This document shows positions 1-12,539 of a stretch of DNA of 64,000 nucleotides, in pieces. Source of the DNA: Flabesymbios commensalis (lineage: Eukaryota; Annelida; Polychaeta; Terebellida; Flabelligeridae); assembly GCA_964017125.1 (NCBI GenBank), contig OZ024903.1, positions 58,640,562-58,704,561 of the forward strand, given 5' to 3'. The translations under genes and the position numbers were made by a program. The notes under the pieces are model-generated. The model searched no databases. It had not been told where the DNA came from and was given only the letters and a program-made list of their open reading frames with translations. Each line of letters begins with the position of its first letter. Position 1 is the stretch's first letter.

Positions 1-1194
1 GGAAAACTTCCATAATCCAGATACTTTATCTGAAGACAAGTCGGACCAGAGTTAACAATCACAAATTGAGCAAATATATCAACTTATATTAGTTTGCATA
101 GGATATTAACTTGATACTTAGTATTTATGGTATTTATATAACAAGTAATCTGAACTAGTTATACTCCCTTGGTTATGCTGATATACATCTGAATAAAGAC
201 TTTTGTTGAGTTTCTGAAAAATATATAACATTTATCGAATTCATTCACATAGATCCGATCTGTTTGCACAGATCATCATTTTCTTCAAAGATTTCAATCA
301 ATTGGAATCTGGTCCCTGGGCTGATTCCTAGAAAGTCCGTGGGTGACAAAGAATTCCGATAAGTTTTTATTCTATTTCGAATGTCCCTCCCAATGCAACG
401 TATACGCATGTGAAATCTTTCACAAAAACTTTCAACCAATTTATCAAATATTGAAAATTATTTATACGCATAGTTTCAATGAAGCCTACATTTTCAAAAC
501 CAATTTTTATTTTAAAGTAAGTTGGTGGCCGTCGCTTTTTGTGAGACTATCCACGTGTTCTTTGTACAAGTTACCGTATCTGGAACCAATATCTCAAATG
601 TACCCTGGGTTATTTTTATCCTCATTGTGGATAGACCCGCGAACCCCACAGGCGATGATGGATCAGGAAAAAACACTCTGTTTTTTTCTGTCTGAATGAT
701 TCATCAAGTTGACGTATGATTAGACAACATTGAGACGGAGCCGAGTTTTTGTGAAGTTTTCTTGAGTCCCTGAAAAAACTGTGACCTGGGTGTTGGTTGC
801 AGTCAGTGTATGGATCGGTGTCTACCTGCCACTGACACTGTAAATACACACATTTTAACGTACCATATCTATAGTCCAGGTTACAACGGCATGCCACTAT
901 AATTGAACATAATCACATTAACCATTTCCTAAAAATCTGCGTTTTTTTATATTTAAAGATTTATTTAACCGGGAAATATACCTGGAAAGGGATACCCGCG
1001 TAATCGTCTAAATGATATGTTCTTATTGTTACAGTGGGCGTAAAGTACACTGAATGATATGCATATGTGACACATTTTCGGTATATTTCCCGCATTTAGC
1101 ACTCGTCAATTTTTGGGAAATTACCATTTTTCTTATTTTCGTCATATTGAGCGGCAGGTCTGGGAGGATGACGTGCTGGTGGTAACAAGTGTGG

Positions 1195-1297
1195 CGTCCC
1201 TGAATATATTGACCCAATGCTGATTTGATGTTGGCCCACCGTCTGCAACCCTGGTCCAATATTAAAACGACATTGGTTCACAGTCTGGTGTATCCAG
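1195..1297. repeat. Hairpin element copy, degenerate
   Basis: Inner arms (TGACCCAATGCTGATTTG and the facing CGACATTGGTTCA) surround the family centre GGCCCACCGTCTGC. The outer CCCAGCAAACAC ends have largely decayed. Confidence 0.6.
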
Positions 1298-1874
1298 GCT
1301 TGGTGGGGATGTGGAGATGGGATTGAGATTCAGAAACACCAAGCAGGGATCTAACATTTCACGGATCGACTAGGGGGGTCAGGACAATTTGCGCTCATTG
1401 GAAACTGGAGATCGTAACTCGCCGCCCAAGTAAATATACGTCAGTTTGCTTTTTCGGATTATCCTTCACAAAAAATCATACGAAATATGCCTGCAGGGTG
1501 TTAAATAATCATGCTAAATATTGAGAAAGAAAGAAGCCAATAGACTATATATGTAAACTGCTGATTATCTCGTTTTCTGTTCCAATACTGTTTCAATGCT
1601 GGATTCGCGGCAATGCGGTGCGAGCCTGATTAAATACACATTAGAAGGCATAAATGGTGAGAAATACATATATAGGCCTAGCGGTGCTAAATACATACCA
1701 TAGCGATGTGAAAGATATGGTGGTATGGAATACAATGTCAGTATGATGTATTAAAGATACCACTGTGCAAAGAAAATAATTATTTGTCAGAATTGCAATG
1801 ATATTTCCGTCATTTGAACCTGTATTTTACTTAATTACGTGGTAAGACGAAGCCATTTCATTTATCATCTGCAC

Positions 1875-1919
1875 AGCAGACACAAGACGTTGAATCAATG
1901 CTGGCTCGTGTCTGCTGGG
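1875..1919. repeat. Short solo hairpin of the CCCAGCAAACAC family
   Basis: CAGCAGACAC at the left is matched by GTGTCTGCTG at the right, 23 bp apart. Only outer ends remain; the centre is deleted. Confidence 0.55.
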
Positions 1920-2298
1920 GTGAGCGAATCTGAGACGGTATCTAAGACTTGGGGAAACTAGCCAGTATTGACTAGAGTTATTACAATGTTAGCACATTTT
2001 AGTAGTCTATAGGTTTTGATTAATAGATCAACACATAAATAAAATAGAGAAGAAGAAGAAAATATATATATGGTAGCTATCTGATCTAAAAAAAATATCA
2101 ATATATTTACTTCATCTTTTTAATATCATGTTTCGGAAAATACATTCTTGGCGAAGCTGCAGTTAATCACTTTGCGGAAGACGACAAATATTGAAACGTA
2201 ATACTCTGGATGTTTTATTATATTTGAGATGTTGACAGCTCAGTATGTGCTTCATGTACTGTTATGTCTCAGGAAACATCACTCACCAAACAGTCTCC

Positions 2299-2414
2299 GG
2301 GCCCGTATTCTCGTAAAAGTTACGATATATCTTAGGCTTCTGATTGGTCGAGATGGCCATCTCGACCAATCAGAAGCCTACGATATATCGTAACTTGTAC
2401 GAGAATACGGACCC
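2299..2414. repeat. Near-perfect 116-bp palindrome
   Basis: Arms of 58 bp meet with no loop at AGATGG|CCATCT. They differ at about three positions and start with GGGCCCGTATTCTCG. The structure is typical of a young MITE or a cruciform-forming site. No target duplication is obvious. Confidence 0.8.
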
Positions 2415-3332
2415 TGGGCTGTGGATCAACTCGTTTCGTTTAAGACTTTACATATGAGACCACATAGAATCAAGAAAAAGACTGATCCAGATAGTATAAT
2501 GGGAACTGAGTTATGTGAAGAAGAAGAAAGAGCTAATTATTTAAAAACCTCACCAGTATGTCTGAAATTAATTTTTCCGCCTTAAAGTGGCCCACTTAGA
2601 TGCATATGATTATTTAGAGCATTTAATAATACAATTTTTAAATGTTATTGTAATTTGCCATCAACTCACTGTGTATTCTAATTACATGATGGTGTTATAT
2701 ACTGATTCTAATAATGCGTGTATCTGTATGATAAGCCAATATAGGGTGACTGTCAATTACTACATGAAATACCTATCTGTCATTGATTAGGACAAGGAGT
2801 GTCTAGAACTCGTTTATAATAATATAATAATCAAGTGGATGATTGACATATATTCTGTTGAATAGTGCTAATTATTGACCACTGTGCACAGTGAAGAAAT
2901 CGAAAATTAACTCAACGGCATATGGTCTCACGGGAGGTCATGCAGCGCACTCGATGGCAAAAGACATCTTGCTGAACAACATTGGACGTAACCATGTGTT
3001 GACTTAATATCGTCCAGACGTATGTGATGTCGGCCCAGCATTAATGCATGGCGTCTCGCTTATCCTTTCTATGATACCAAGGCACGTTTCAGGTCGGTTT
3101 AGTGGCGGTGGGGTGGGGATGGTCTGCTGTTTTTAGGATCTGTTTTGGGGGTCAGTCTTGCTGAAGAGTTACCGATGCAGACAGGTGAAGCGCCTGGCAG
3201 AGCCACGTTTTGATTGGTGACTTTCTCGTTGGTTGCGCACGGCTACTGATGCCATTAGTCATCCAGTTTCGGCAGCCGAGAGATTCTGCAGCAAACACAG
3301 TCTATGGTAATTCATCCTACTGCTGCTTCCAA
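2415..3332. other. No gene recognised
   Basis: AT-rich sequence without coding or structural signal that I can support. Confidence 0.5.
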
Positions 3333-3574
3333 ATGATGATAAAAAGAGCGATGGAATAGTGATATCATTAAAATATTCAAATAAACAAACTACATATTTT
3401 GACCAACGAAAAAAAAATTTTGACGTGCCATTGTGATAATGTATTATAAATTGATGATGATAAAAAAAGCGATGGAATAGTGATATCATTAAAATATTCA
3501 AATAAACAAACTACATATTTTGACCAACGAAAAAAAAATTTTGGCGTGCCATTGTGATAATACATTATAAATTA
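3333..3574. repeat. 121-bp tandem duplication
   Basis: Two adjacent 121-bp units containing AGCGATGGAATAGTG and CAAATAAACAAACTAC are almost identical, which indicates a recent duplication. Confidence 0.9.
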
Positions 3575-4101
3575 AAACAATCATGTTAAAGTGATCAATT
3601 TATAAAATATTATACATAATCAGTTTTATAACTCTACCATCCAAACTTTGTATGGTAGAGTTATAATTTTTTTAGCATTATTAAACTATCTGGATAAAAT
3701 TGTATGGATTTTTTTAGCTGCAGGGCCTATAATAGATGTGATCAGGGAGTGATGAACAGTGTTTTGTAGACTGATATTTTAATTTGTAAATTAATGTGAT
3801 ATCTAGTTATGCTAATTATATCCATGAAGCTGTAATTTTATAATTTTTGTTTCTAAAAAAGTTTTTTTAAGCAACAATTTCACACATATATCAATCAGCA
3901 AAATACTTTTTACGGGCAGGTGTAAATGTAATTGCGGCCGTCTGCAACAGTACATCACAGTTTTCTATCGAAGCACGGCATCACAAAAATATTTACAGTA
4001 TTTAGTTTCAACACAAGATGGTATTTTCTATCGCAATTATTACCATCTTGTAGAATGGAAACTGAGATGCTGTTCTTTTTTATGCATCACGGAAGTATAC
4101 T
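3575..4101. other. No gene recognised
   Basis: AT-rich. A short inverted pair (ATAACTCTACCATCC and GGTAGAGTTATAA) lies at about 3629-3668; nothing else stands out. Confidence 0.45.
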
Positions 4102-4218
4102 CCCAGCAAACACAAGACGTTGACCTAACGTTCATTTACCAGTGTTTACTGTTGGCCCACCGCCTGCGACGCTTGCCCAACATTAAATAAACGACGGGTT
4201 AACGCATTGAGTTTGCTG
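4102..4218. repeat. Hairpin element copy
   Basis: It starts CCCAGCAAACACAAGACG and has the conserved centre GGCCCACCGCCTGCGACG. It ends in a worn right terminus (GAGTTTGCTG). Confidence 0.65.
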
Positions 4219-5754
4219 CACTGATCCAGAAATCACCCTCTCTGTACAACAGTCACATGTACATTTCTTAATGCAGTTTGGTCTTGTAAAATTAAAATGT
4301 CCGTTATAATTCATCCTGTTATAGGACAACAAGTATTTTGCACTTTCTACAACCCACAAAATATTGGGAGATATAATCAAAGTGTATCATGGTTATCTGT
4401 GATAAATTGACTGTCCTTTACATTACAAGAGAAACCTCTCACACTCACTGTTTATTGTATATATACATGAAAACATTATGTTATGACATTATACGTATTA
4501 GGGTTTATATTTGCGTTGGCTACCGATGTACGCAGTTTTGTACGGTGATAAAAAGCGAAACGTTCTTCGTGAAAACAAGTAGGCCTACTTCTAAAACCCA
4601 ACAACAGAATAATATGGACAAGAGATTATTTTTGTCTTTTAGTTTTGTTGTTTACGTACATCTGACTTCAACAATATGTAACCATGTTCATATTTGTGTA
4701 AATGTTGTAAAATAATTTCTTGCACAGTCAGTGTATTTAAATAGGGCACGCCAAATTCTATAACGCCACAAGATACATGGATCACCCAACAGTCAAAGCC
4801 AATCCATAAAATGAACATGAAAGAAAGCTGTAGATACGTCCGATCGCAGTCATTTATTTCTCCATAAATTTAGGCAGCAGGTCCTAAGAAGTCTGCAGTG
4901 AACAGTACCATATAACTACAGGGTACTTGTCTGTTTTGACAGTTAACTCTGATTCTCTCACCATGACTACTACCAAGCCTTGCTACTACAAAGAAAATAT
5001 TTTTCTTGCTACTACGTACACGGTGAGATGGCTACTTCAGTGTATAGGAATACTGATGGTGCCGCAATGCCAACTGAAAGTATCCTCTACTGGAAATTGT
5101 TGCGGATGAAAATTATTTAGATATGATACTTGAAGGTCGAACGGATAATAATTTTGACGATTTACAGTAGTTTGACTTTAATTACATAAGCTTGCTTGTT
5201 GTTTTTCTTGTCCCGCATTTATCCCATGTATGGCTGGTTGGTACTCTGAATGGTATAGACCTTAGCACAATAGCACACAGATGTTATATTACTTTTCAAA
5301 TTATTTCAAATTTGTTTCGACTTGTCCGTCAACCAAATGGGTAAATAGACATCCTTAGTTCCACGGCTCGGGGCATGCGTTACTATAGGCATACAGCTAT
5401 ATGCTTCTAAGCGCCATCAGCAAAGAGTATGAGTGAAGTAGATACAATCAGTAATGCATAGGCATTTCTAATACAATAGATCACTTATCTGAGATATGTT
5501 AAAACGAAATTCATCGTTTTTGATATTATGCCGAAATCATATAAAAGAAAAGAGTTCATCTAAATCCCATCAGGCAGTGATTTATGATCTGTTGCCAATA
5601 ATTATTTTTTATTACGTTTCCTGCACTCTTGAACAATACTACCATAGACAGAAACTCAAAAGCCTGTGAAATGACCTACTCAAAGATTCCCACTTCCATG
5701 TTATGATATAATGTAATTAGGCATCAATGCAACTTTTTTTAACGAATATGAACC
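4219..5754. other. No gene recognised
   Basis: A 108-codon frame near 4389-4715 is AT-rich and has no recognisable domain, so it is treated as chance. No repeats were identified with confidence. Confidence 0.45.
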
Positions 5755-5853
5755 AAGAAACGTTGAACCAATGCTGCCGTAATGGTGGCCCACCGTCTAC
5801 GACGTTGGCCCACCATTAAGGCAGCATTGGCACAACGTCTCGTGTTGGCTGGT
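5755..5853. repeat. Hairpin element copy with compensated arms
   Basis: Arms AATGCTGCCGTAATGGTGG and CCACCATTAAGGCAGCATT pair with one mismatch, yet differ at several positions from the family form AATGTTGGTTCAATGTTGG. The centre CACCGTCTACGACG is conserved. Confidence 0.75.
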
Positions 5854-6940
5854 AGGATATTCCGGGGACGTTACGGCACCACAACTCGCCCGCGCCGCCA
5901 TTATTTTGTTGACTAATTCCTGACTGAGGGGTCTGGTTAAGACTTAAGATAGAAGAAGTGTGAACAGAGCGGTCTGCTAGCACTTATACATCACATAGTG
6001 CACTATATTATAGATCAGAAGCGGCACAAGCTCTTCATTCCTGCACAAATGCAGAGAATGCAGTAGTCATAAATAAGCCAGGCGCCAGTAATTTATCATA
6101 ACAACTAGGCTATGATGAATCTATTTTCACTGGCGTACACCGTGTATCTATTTTAACCATGTACTGTAGGCTAATTCACTCCATCACCAGACACATTATC
6201 TATACTGACCTGAGTATCAAATGGTCGTATCTGACACATAACAAATTACAAGATACGATCCTCTAGTAGCAATGAGACGGTATTAGCCCACTTCCCTTTC
6301 ACTTTGATAATTAGTGTGTTTAATATACGCTAACTATGCAATCCGCTCGACGAGAGAGATCGTTACTAATTAGTATCTCAAGTATATTTTCTGTGTTTGA
6401 AGTGTTATTTCTCATCAGCAGTCAACCACACACAGATTATTCTTTAAAATATTTATATTATTCTAGCTGATTATATCATGTATATTGGATGCCCTGATTA
6501 CATTGATTTTTAAAAATCTATCAGAACGTAGCTCTATTTTCTCTGTAAATGAAAGTCTAAAATCAGACTGAAACATTATTTTTTACCCGGAAATCCACAG
6601 AAATCCCGTGACTCCGTTATAACTTGCTTTAAACTGGCCAACGATCTGCGACGTTGACATCAGGCCAATAGCTTAGACTAGTATAAACATATTTTTATTT
6701 ACCAATTGGAACAATACAAAATGTAATACACAAGGTTCCTCCCTGCCAAGAGACTGTGCTTGCTGGAATATTCTTGGTAATTACGGAGCTCAGAAGTCTG
6801 CAGATGAGATATGGCGAGATGAAAGCAGCTCTCTGCCGCCTTGTCTACCCACTAGATACCTCAGCTCTGACCAGTCTCCTGATATCTGCTGTGGACACCA
6901 CACTCAGACCGATATACTCTATCTGTTGATACCTCCAGGT
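5854..6940. other. No gene recognised
   Basis: Nothing beyond low-complexity AT-rich sequence is seen. Confidence 0.45.
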
Positions 6941-7050
6941 CCCAGCAAACACGATACATCGAACCAATGTTGGGTCAATGTTGGCCCGACGTCGTAAACG
7001 GCGGGCCAACATTGAACCAACATTGGTTCAATGTATCGTGTTTGCTGGGA
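6941..7050. repeat. Full-length hairpin element, 110 bp
   Basis: Terminal CCCAGCAAACACGATACAT is matched by ATGTATCGTGTTTGCTGGG. The arms of about 48 bp have few mismatches and surround a short centre (GACGTCGTAAACGGC). This is the best reference copy of the family. Confidence 0.85.
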
Positions 7051-7519
7051 TATCAGTTCACTTTGTTCAGGTCCTTTAACAGGTAGACATAGAAGCCTGT
7101 GGCGTCTGTTTATGAACTACTGTATTATACTAACTCGATATGCTGGCTCAACTGGACCGCAATTATCAACATTTGGCCAACACTTATTGGTGTGTCTGTT
7201 GCTTGAAACGTGAAACATGTTTTCGTTCGATCAAATCAGCTAAAGTATATGACAATGTGGATAAAATATTTCTAATTATTGCATAAAGAGGCAATTCAAA
7301 ATTACGTTATGGACCTTATTTAATAGCAATTTCACGGGCCTTGATTAATAGTGATGTTTATGGATCAGCACTAATGTTTGTATTCGATATCCTGTGTTTG
7401 TAGGTTTTTTATTCATGAAGTGCATGTGACATGTTGATTTTTCTGTTTATTGGACATCGACAGTATGTCCTCCCAATTTTTATTTTTATTTTGAATATCA
7501 TAGGCTCATATCTCATTGG

Positions 7520-7735
7520 TGGAAGGAAAGGGGATGTTTCGGCAACCGTTGTACACATAGGCTAAACTGGGCCAGAAGAACATCCTGAGGATGGTGAGAT
7601 GAATGAGATGACACTTCCCTCTGGACACAGGATTCGAAATTCGAGCCCTGGCGGTCTGAGGCCGAGCACGCTACCTCTCGGTCACGGAGACTCCCCACAA
7701 TGCTGAATCTTTATGAGTTAGCGGGGAAGAAACAT
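7520..7735 (-). mobile_element. tRNA-derived SINE copy
   Basis: Read on the minus strand from about 7702, GTGACCGAGAGGTAGCGTG resembles a tRNA A box and GGGCTCGAATTTCGAATCC a B box. A body with CATCTCACCATCCTCAGG and CTGGCCCAGTTTAGCC follows. Three related copies lie in this window. Bases 7703-7735 hold the linker that joins a second, upstream tRNA-like head in fuller copies. Confidence 0.75.
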
Positions 7736-8869
7736 TGTTTTGGTGGACTATTAGGTCAACATTGCACCTGTGGCTGACGCTGGATTACAGTGACCGTTCT
7801 TGTTTTGCTGCGGAGGCTACTTTTAGTTGTGATGGAGACAGATTCACGTCGTTTTCTGCGTTGGCCCAATGCTGAGCCGTTGATGCACAGTGATGCTGTT
7901 CTGCTGCTAGTAGTGACCGCGTGAACAGGTTTACATCATAGATCTGGCGTGTTTACAGTAGAAATCCTGAAAAAAACGACCTCTCCAACAAAGAGGACGT
8001 GTTTTGCACAAAGACTTGCCTGGGCTGGATGGATGAACGACTGATAACAGCAGGTCTTATCAGTTTCTGTGACTGTCAGCGACAAAAACTAGCTGCATTT
8101 ATTCTCCGCCAGAAATCAACACTGTGTGGAAGTAGATAAAGCCGCATCTAGTTTTCATATTTCTTCCCTCTAAAGATCGCGCTATGCCCATTGAGAAAGG
8201 TGTAAATCACACTAATTAAATGACCACTTGTGGCTCTAATGTGCATTCCAGTTGAGAATTGTAACTTAAAAAATGTTATTTTGATCTAAGTGAAACCTAG
8301 CCGGATAAGCTGAAAATTGTGCTTAGAATAGTGTTCCGGTATTTGTCTATCATAGGGGATGAAACAGTCACTCTGGCGATTTTGCTATCCATGGAGATAG
8401 AAGGTAATATCTGGTCGGGTGGAAGTACTTCACTCAGCGCCCATCTCAGTAAAAACCACACGGATTGTGTGCAGCTCATAACACTCAGCCGGCCAGAAGA
8501 GCTGCCCAGCAAATCTCACTGTTTTAGTCCTGCTGCCTTTGTGTTTTTTGCCGCGTCCACTTTGCTGGAGATCTCATATTGCTGTGTGTAAGCAGGAGAA
8601 GTGCAGGCTTGTCTCACAATGAGATAACAGAAGAGGCTTTACGACAGTACGTGACCGACAGAATGTGAACCAGAATGCCGTGGCTGCATGGAAGTCCATC
8701 TATACTCATGATTTCCTTCAAGCTGGCGGTTATATAAGGAACATGTTTTGCATCTATCTATGTTCATATGGTCTTCTTATTGTGTTCCTAATGTCTTGAA
8801 TCAGAATTGTTATACTGTGAATTATGTTCATTCAGCTGTGAATGTGACTATTGCTTTATGTCGCTTTCT
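7736..8869. other. No gene recognised
   Basis: Mixed-composition DNA. Facing frames near 8297-8591 have no domain signature. No repeat family was identified. Confidence 0.4.
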
Positions 8870-9067
8870 CCACAATCATGGCAATATCGCGACAGGAGGA
8901 GCCCGAAGCTGGGACCATGCCTGCATGTACACTCCATGCTTTTGAACAGTTTGGAGAACTGTATAATTATGCACAACCACGATGACAAATATCCGACCGG
9001 CATTCGAACCTAGTACTTCCAGGTTAAAAGCTCCAGTCGATACGAATGAGCTATCGGGGCCGGCCAT
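8870..9067 (-). mobile_element. tRNA-Lys-like SINE
   Basis: On the minus strand from 9067, CCCCGATAGCTCATTCGTAT carries an A box. An anticodon-like CTTTTAA and a B box (GGTTCGAATGCC) follow, then an unrelated body to about 8870. The stems pair poorly, so a functional tRNA is unlikely; a SINE with a tRNA-Lys(UUU)-type head is the better reading. Confidence 0.5.
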
Positions 9068-10261
9068 TTTCCTTCCTTTCTCAACATGCTCTATAACATG
9101 TTAAATATGTCCTAAAAGTTTGTCATGTAAGCTCACTCTGTCCTGATACTTAAAGGAGAATTCTATTGCTAGCATCTAATTTATTACCATATATCGCACT
9201 GTAAAAAAACTGCAAAGAAGTATAAAATATATTTCTTGTCTGATATTCATCTCTGTTGATGTTGCACTTGTACGCCCCCCTCGCCTGGCTAGATTACACT
9301 TATGTATACATGTAATATACAGATACAACTTTAGTTATATTTAATTGTGAAAAATAGACATCAGATTTATCCACATGGAGCACCGCCAGATACATGATGG
9401 GCCCGAGAGACATGATACATTGACTAAATGCTGTTTTGATACAGTGATCCAACAATGGTTTATTGCCTGGTGTTTGCTGGGGATAATCACAATAAAAACA
9501 ATCATCCTGAAAACACTTGCTGCGGTCGAGGCGTTATATAACAAAAGTAGAACGTAAATATTCAAATATTAAACAAGTATGTTTTCAATTATTAGGGTAC
9601 GTAGCCTACAATATCAATTGTTTTCAAAACCATGGCAACCGATAAAAGCAAAGGTGTAAATGCAGCTTATTTCATTTCACCAGTGCTCCTGATTTTCCCA
9701 TGCCTGTCTGAAATTCTCTGTATAGAATTTGGTTAGCCTAACTTATATTCTACGGATAATTTCAGATTTGTGCGATCTCCATCCTTGAGTAATTGGAGAG
9801 GGGCTATGGTATCATCTCGACTTCAGTGATTTACAATATTGTTCGATAATGGAGGCTCTGACAGAAAATCCGTAGACATTAAGTCCTCTATATTGATTCA
9901 AATAAATCATCATGGAATTCCATAACAGAGCATGAATGTCTGCACTTACCAAAGAAAAGAGCTACATTTACAGCACGAAAGGACTTAGTTATTGCGTATT
10001 TCTGGGCAGTGGACGGGTGATATTTCTGTGGAGACTGACCTGTCATGATCGTCCAAGATATCTGATGCCTGATGTAAGAGGGCCGGTCGTATATTGTGTA
10101 GGCTCGTGGCCCCCACGTCGCGGCGCGCACTCTCAGACATATATATCCCGCCACGGTACGCCCACCTATCATACATAATACTTTCATGTTATTCTCCACC
10201 CGTGGCAAATGGGGCACGGCCTCCCCGAGCATTCGGGGTGGTCCTTCTGGGTGTGCAAATC
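9068..10261. other. No gene recognised
   Basis: Several facing frames of 60-129 codons at 9888-10300 overlap on both strands in a GC-richer patch and have no family signature. They look like composition effects. Confidence 0.4.
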
Positions 10262-10376
10262 GCCCAGCCAACGTCATGGGGCAACAGAAAAAAAAGATAA
10301 TCCCATGTTAGTTTAATGCCGGGACAGCTGGCCAGGCTTTAAACTAACATAGGATAAACTTCGTGTTTGTTGGGAA
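10262..10376. repeat. Hairpin element copy with diverged, self-matching arms
   Basis: It opens CCCAGCCAACGTCATGGGG and ends TTCGTGTTTGTTGGGA. The inner arms CCCATGTTAGTTTAATGCC (10302) and GGCTTTAAACTAACATAGG pair with two mismatches around an 8-10 bp loop. They are unlike the inner arms of other copies. Confidence 0.65.
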
Positions 10377-11112
10377 GGCATTATATTTTAATAATGTTGG
10401 CACATTTACGGCTCAATGTTGGGTGAACATGTCAGATGCTGACCCAGTATTGAGGTGAAGCTGTTATAAAGATGTTAAGAGTCATTCCATCCCGATATGT
10501 GGTCAAGCGTGTCATCCTGATAGCTCTCAGACAAAAAAGGGATCTCGAAACAATTTTAGGAATAGTCTTCATGCCTTACGGTTTTTTCTCAAAGGCCGCT
10601 CACAGACAATTTGCCGCTCTCTGCCACATTTAACTCATGTTATGTAATATTGTGCATTGTTATTTTTGAAGGGATACCATACCATCGCAAATCAGGCTGA
10701 TAATTTGACTCTTGGATTCTCCTCCAGTTAGGCCAACTTCCAAGCCTTGCTTGACACAACGCGAGATGTATTTTGCTCTGCGAAGGCAAAAGGTAGTAGA
10801 GGCCTTCAAGTAAGCAGTTAGGCCTTTTGAATTTGTATGACCGTATCCTGGGATGACTGTTACGTCTGAGGTGGATTGATCCAGCAGTTCATCACTAACA
10901 AACACGTGTGACGTCACCACTAGAACCCCCCGCCGAGCAGCACGTCGCTGATTGGTGGAAAGTCCACCATGTCTCATCAACATCAACCATTATTTTCATG
11001 GGATGCGAACATCCCTAGCCGCTTATAACTGTAAAATGGTATGGGAAATATAGCTGGGGATTTATAATTGTCGGCACTAAGTCAAACCAAGAATCCTTGG
11101 TGAAACGGACGA
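10377..11112. other. No gene established
   Basis: A 108-codon minus-strand frame (10660-10986) has balanced composition. An acceptor-like TTTTGCCTTCGCAG lies inside it, but I recognise no family and do not call it a gene. Confidence 0.4.
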
Positions 11113-11449
11113 TCCATCCATCCATCCATACATCCAACTCACTCACTCACTCACTCACTCACTCACTCACTCACTCACTCACTCACTCACTCACTCACTC
11201 ACTCACTCACTCACTCACTCACTCACTCACTCACTCACTCACTCACTCACTCACTCACTCACTCACTCACTCACTCACTCACTCACTCACTCACTCACTC
11301 ACTCACTCACTCACTCACTCACTCACTCACTCACTCACTCACTCACTCACTCACTCACTCACTCACTCACTCACTCACTCACTCACTCACTCACTCACTT
11401 ACTCACTCACTCACTCACTCACTCACTCACTCACTCACTCACTCACTCA
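11113..11449. repeat. (ACTC)n microsatellite, about 310 bp, after a short (CATC)n lead
   Basis: ATCCATCCATCC passes into uninterrupted ACTC units from 11137 to 11449, with one variant unit near 11400. All frames are open by periodicity only. Confidence 0.97.
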
Positions 11450-11802
11450 GTTTGTCAAAAATAAAGATGAGTTGCTTAGCATTTTTATTATCGATATGAG
11501 ATTTTCCCAGAATTCAGATTGTAATAGGGCCTAAGGAACAAGGGTTCAAGTTTACTTTAATGTCAGCACGTGGCACAACCCAAAGCTACAAAGCAACCCC
11601 TCTGCCAACATCTGATATGTGGTGACGTTTTTTAAAATATGAAACAACATTTCTCTTTTTTACTGGTTCACTATCTATTGCTAACGATAACATACAACAA
11701 TATATTGCGATTTTACAGCAGGACTGGGCGATAATAGGCATTCTTATCAGTTGGGTTAAAAACCGGTCAATAAAACTGGTATTGAACGCGCCCCTGTGGT
11801 TA
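11450..11802. other. No gene recognised
   Basis: Nothing supported is seen in this stretch. Confidence 0.4.
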
Positions 11803-11940
11803 CCCATTAAACACGGGACATTGAACCAACGTTGTTTTAATGTTGGAATACAGTCTGCGACGCTGGTCCAACATGAAAACCATAGATATAGAGTAATCTA
11901 TGATGGAAATGGCATTGGTTGAATATGTGGTGTTTTCTGG
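11803..11940. repeat. Hairpin element copy, degenerate
   Basis: ACACGGGACATTGAACC at the left, the centre CAGTCTGCGACGCTGG, and a worn right end GGCATTGGTTGAATATG. About 30 bp of unrelated sequence interrupts the right arm. Confidence 0.55.
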
Positions 11941-12035
11941 TTACATGATATGATAAGATGTGAGGCAGGGACTAGTGAAGATGGCAGTGATGAACAGTAT
12001 GTGTGGCCTCAGTGTGGCTGAGCTGGGAGTCAGTA

Positions 12036-12145
12036 TCCAGCAAACATGTGGCGTTGATCCGATGTTGTTTTAATGTTGGGCCGACGTCGAAGACGGCGGC
12101 CCAACATTAAAACAACATCGGATCAATGTATCGTGTTTTCTGGGA
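12036..12145. repeat. Full-length hairpin element with 28-bp perfect inner arms
   Basis: GATCCGATGTTGTTTTAATG and its facing partner match over 28 bases without error. They differ together at about five positions from the 6941 copy. The ends are CCAGCAAACATG and CGTGTTTTCTGGGA. Confidence 0.85.
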
Positions 12146-12539
12146 CACCTTCTTCGTGTCAGGGGTGGTTCCAAAAGAAGCCTCCACATGGGTCTCTGAA
12201 ATTAGCCCCCCCTCTCCAGCTTCATTTTTTATAGGACAACTTATGAGTAAAAGCTGCCTGACTTCCCTTTTCATAAGAATATAATATATTCTCAATTAGT
12301 TTTATAAGACTCCACCTCAATTTGTTCAAGTAAAATTATGCACTGTTTATTTCAACACTGATACAAATACGCATATGCAAAATTATGCCCCTCATTTTAT
12401 AGTATTTTAAAATGCAAACCGCCCCTTGGGTTTTAAAAATACCACACCTCATCACCTCATAAGATTTATTACCCCCCCCCCTCCCGGATGGGTGGAGGTT
12501 ATGGCGTCGCCTCGTATGTCCGTCTGTCCGCATTTTCGT

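Larger units (their letters stand above)
1..2298. other. No gene recognised
   Basis: AT-rich DNA with only short, compositionally random reading frames. It contains two hairpin-family copies (1195-1297 and 1875-1919), listed separately. Confidence 0.6.

Noticed and set aside
343-699. 118-codon + strand frame near the left edge
   Set aside because: AT-rich, Phe/Tyr-rich, with no domain and no splice or promoter context.
9000-9067. Functional tRNA-Lys(UUU) gene on the minus strand
   Set aside because: Boxes and anticodon loop are present but acceptor and anticodon stems pair poorly, and a body follows; treated as a SINE head.
11137-11449. CRISPR-like regular array
   Set aside because: A pure 4-bp repeat without spacers in a eukaryotic genome.
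11097-11534. 145-codon frame of Thr-His-Ser-Leu repeats
   Set aside because: It is a translation of the (ACTC)n microsatellite; all three frames are open by periodicity and there is no unique protein context.
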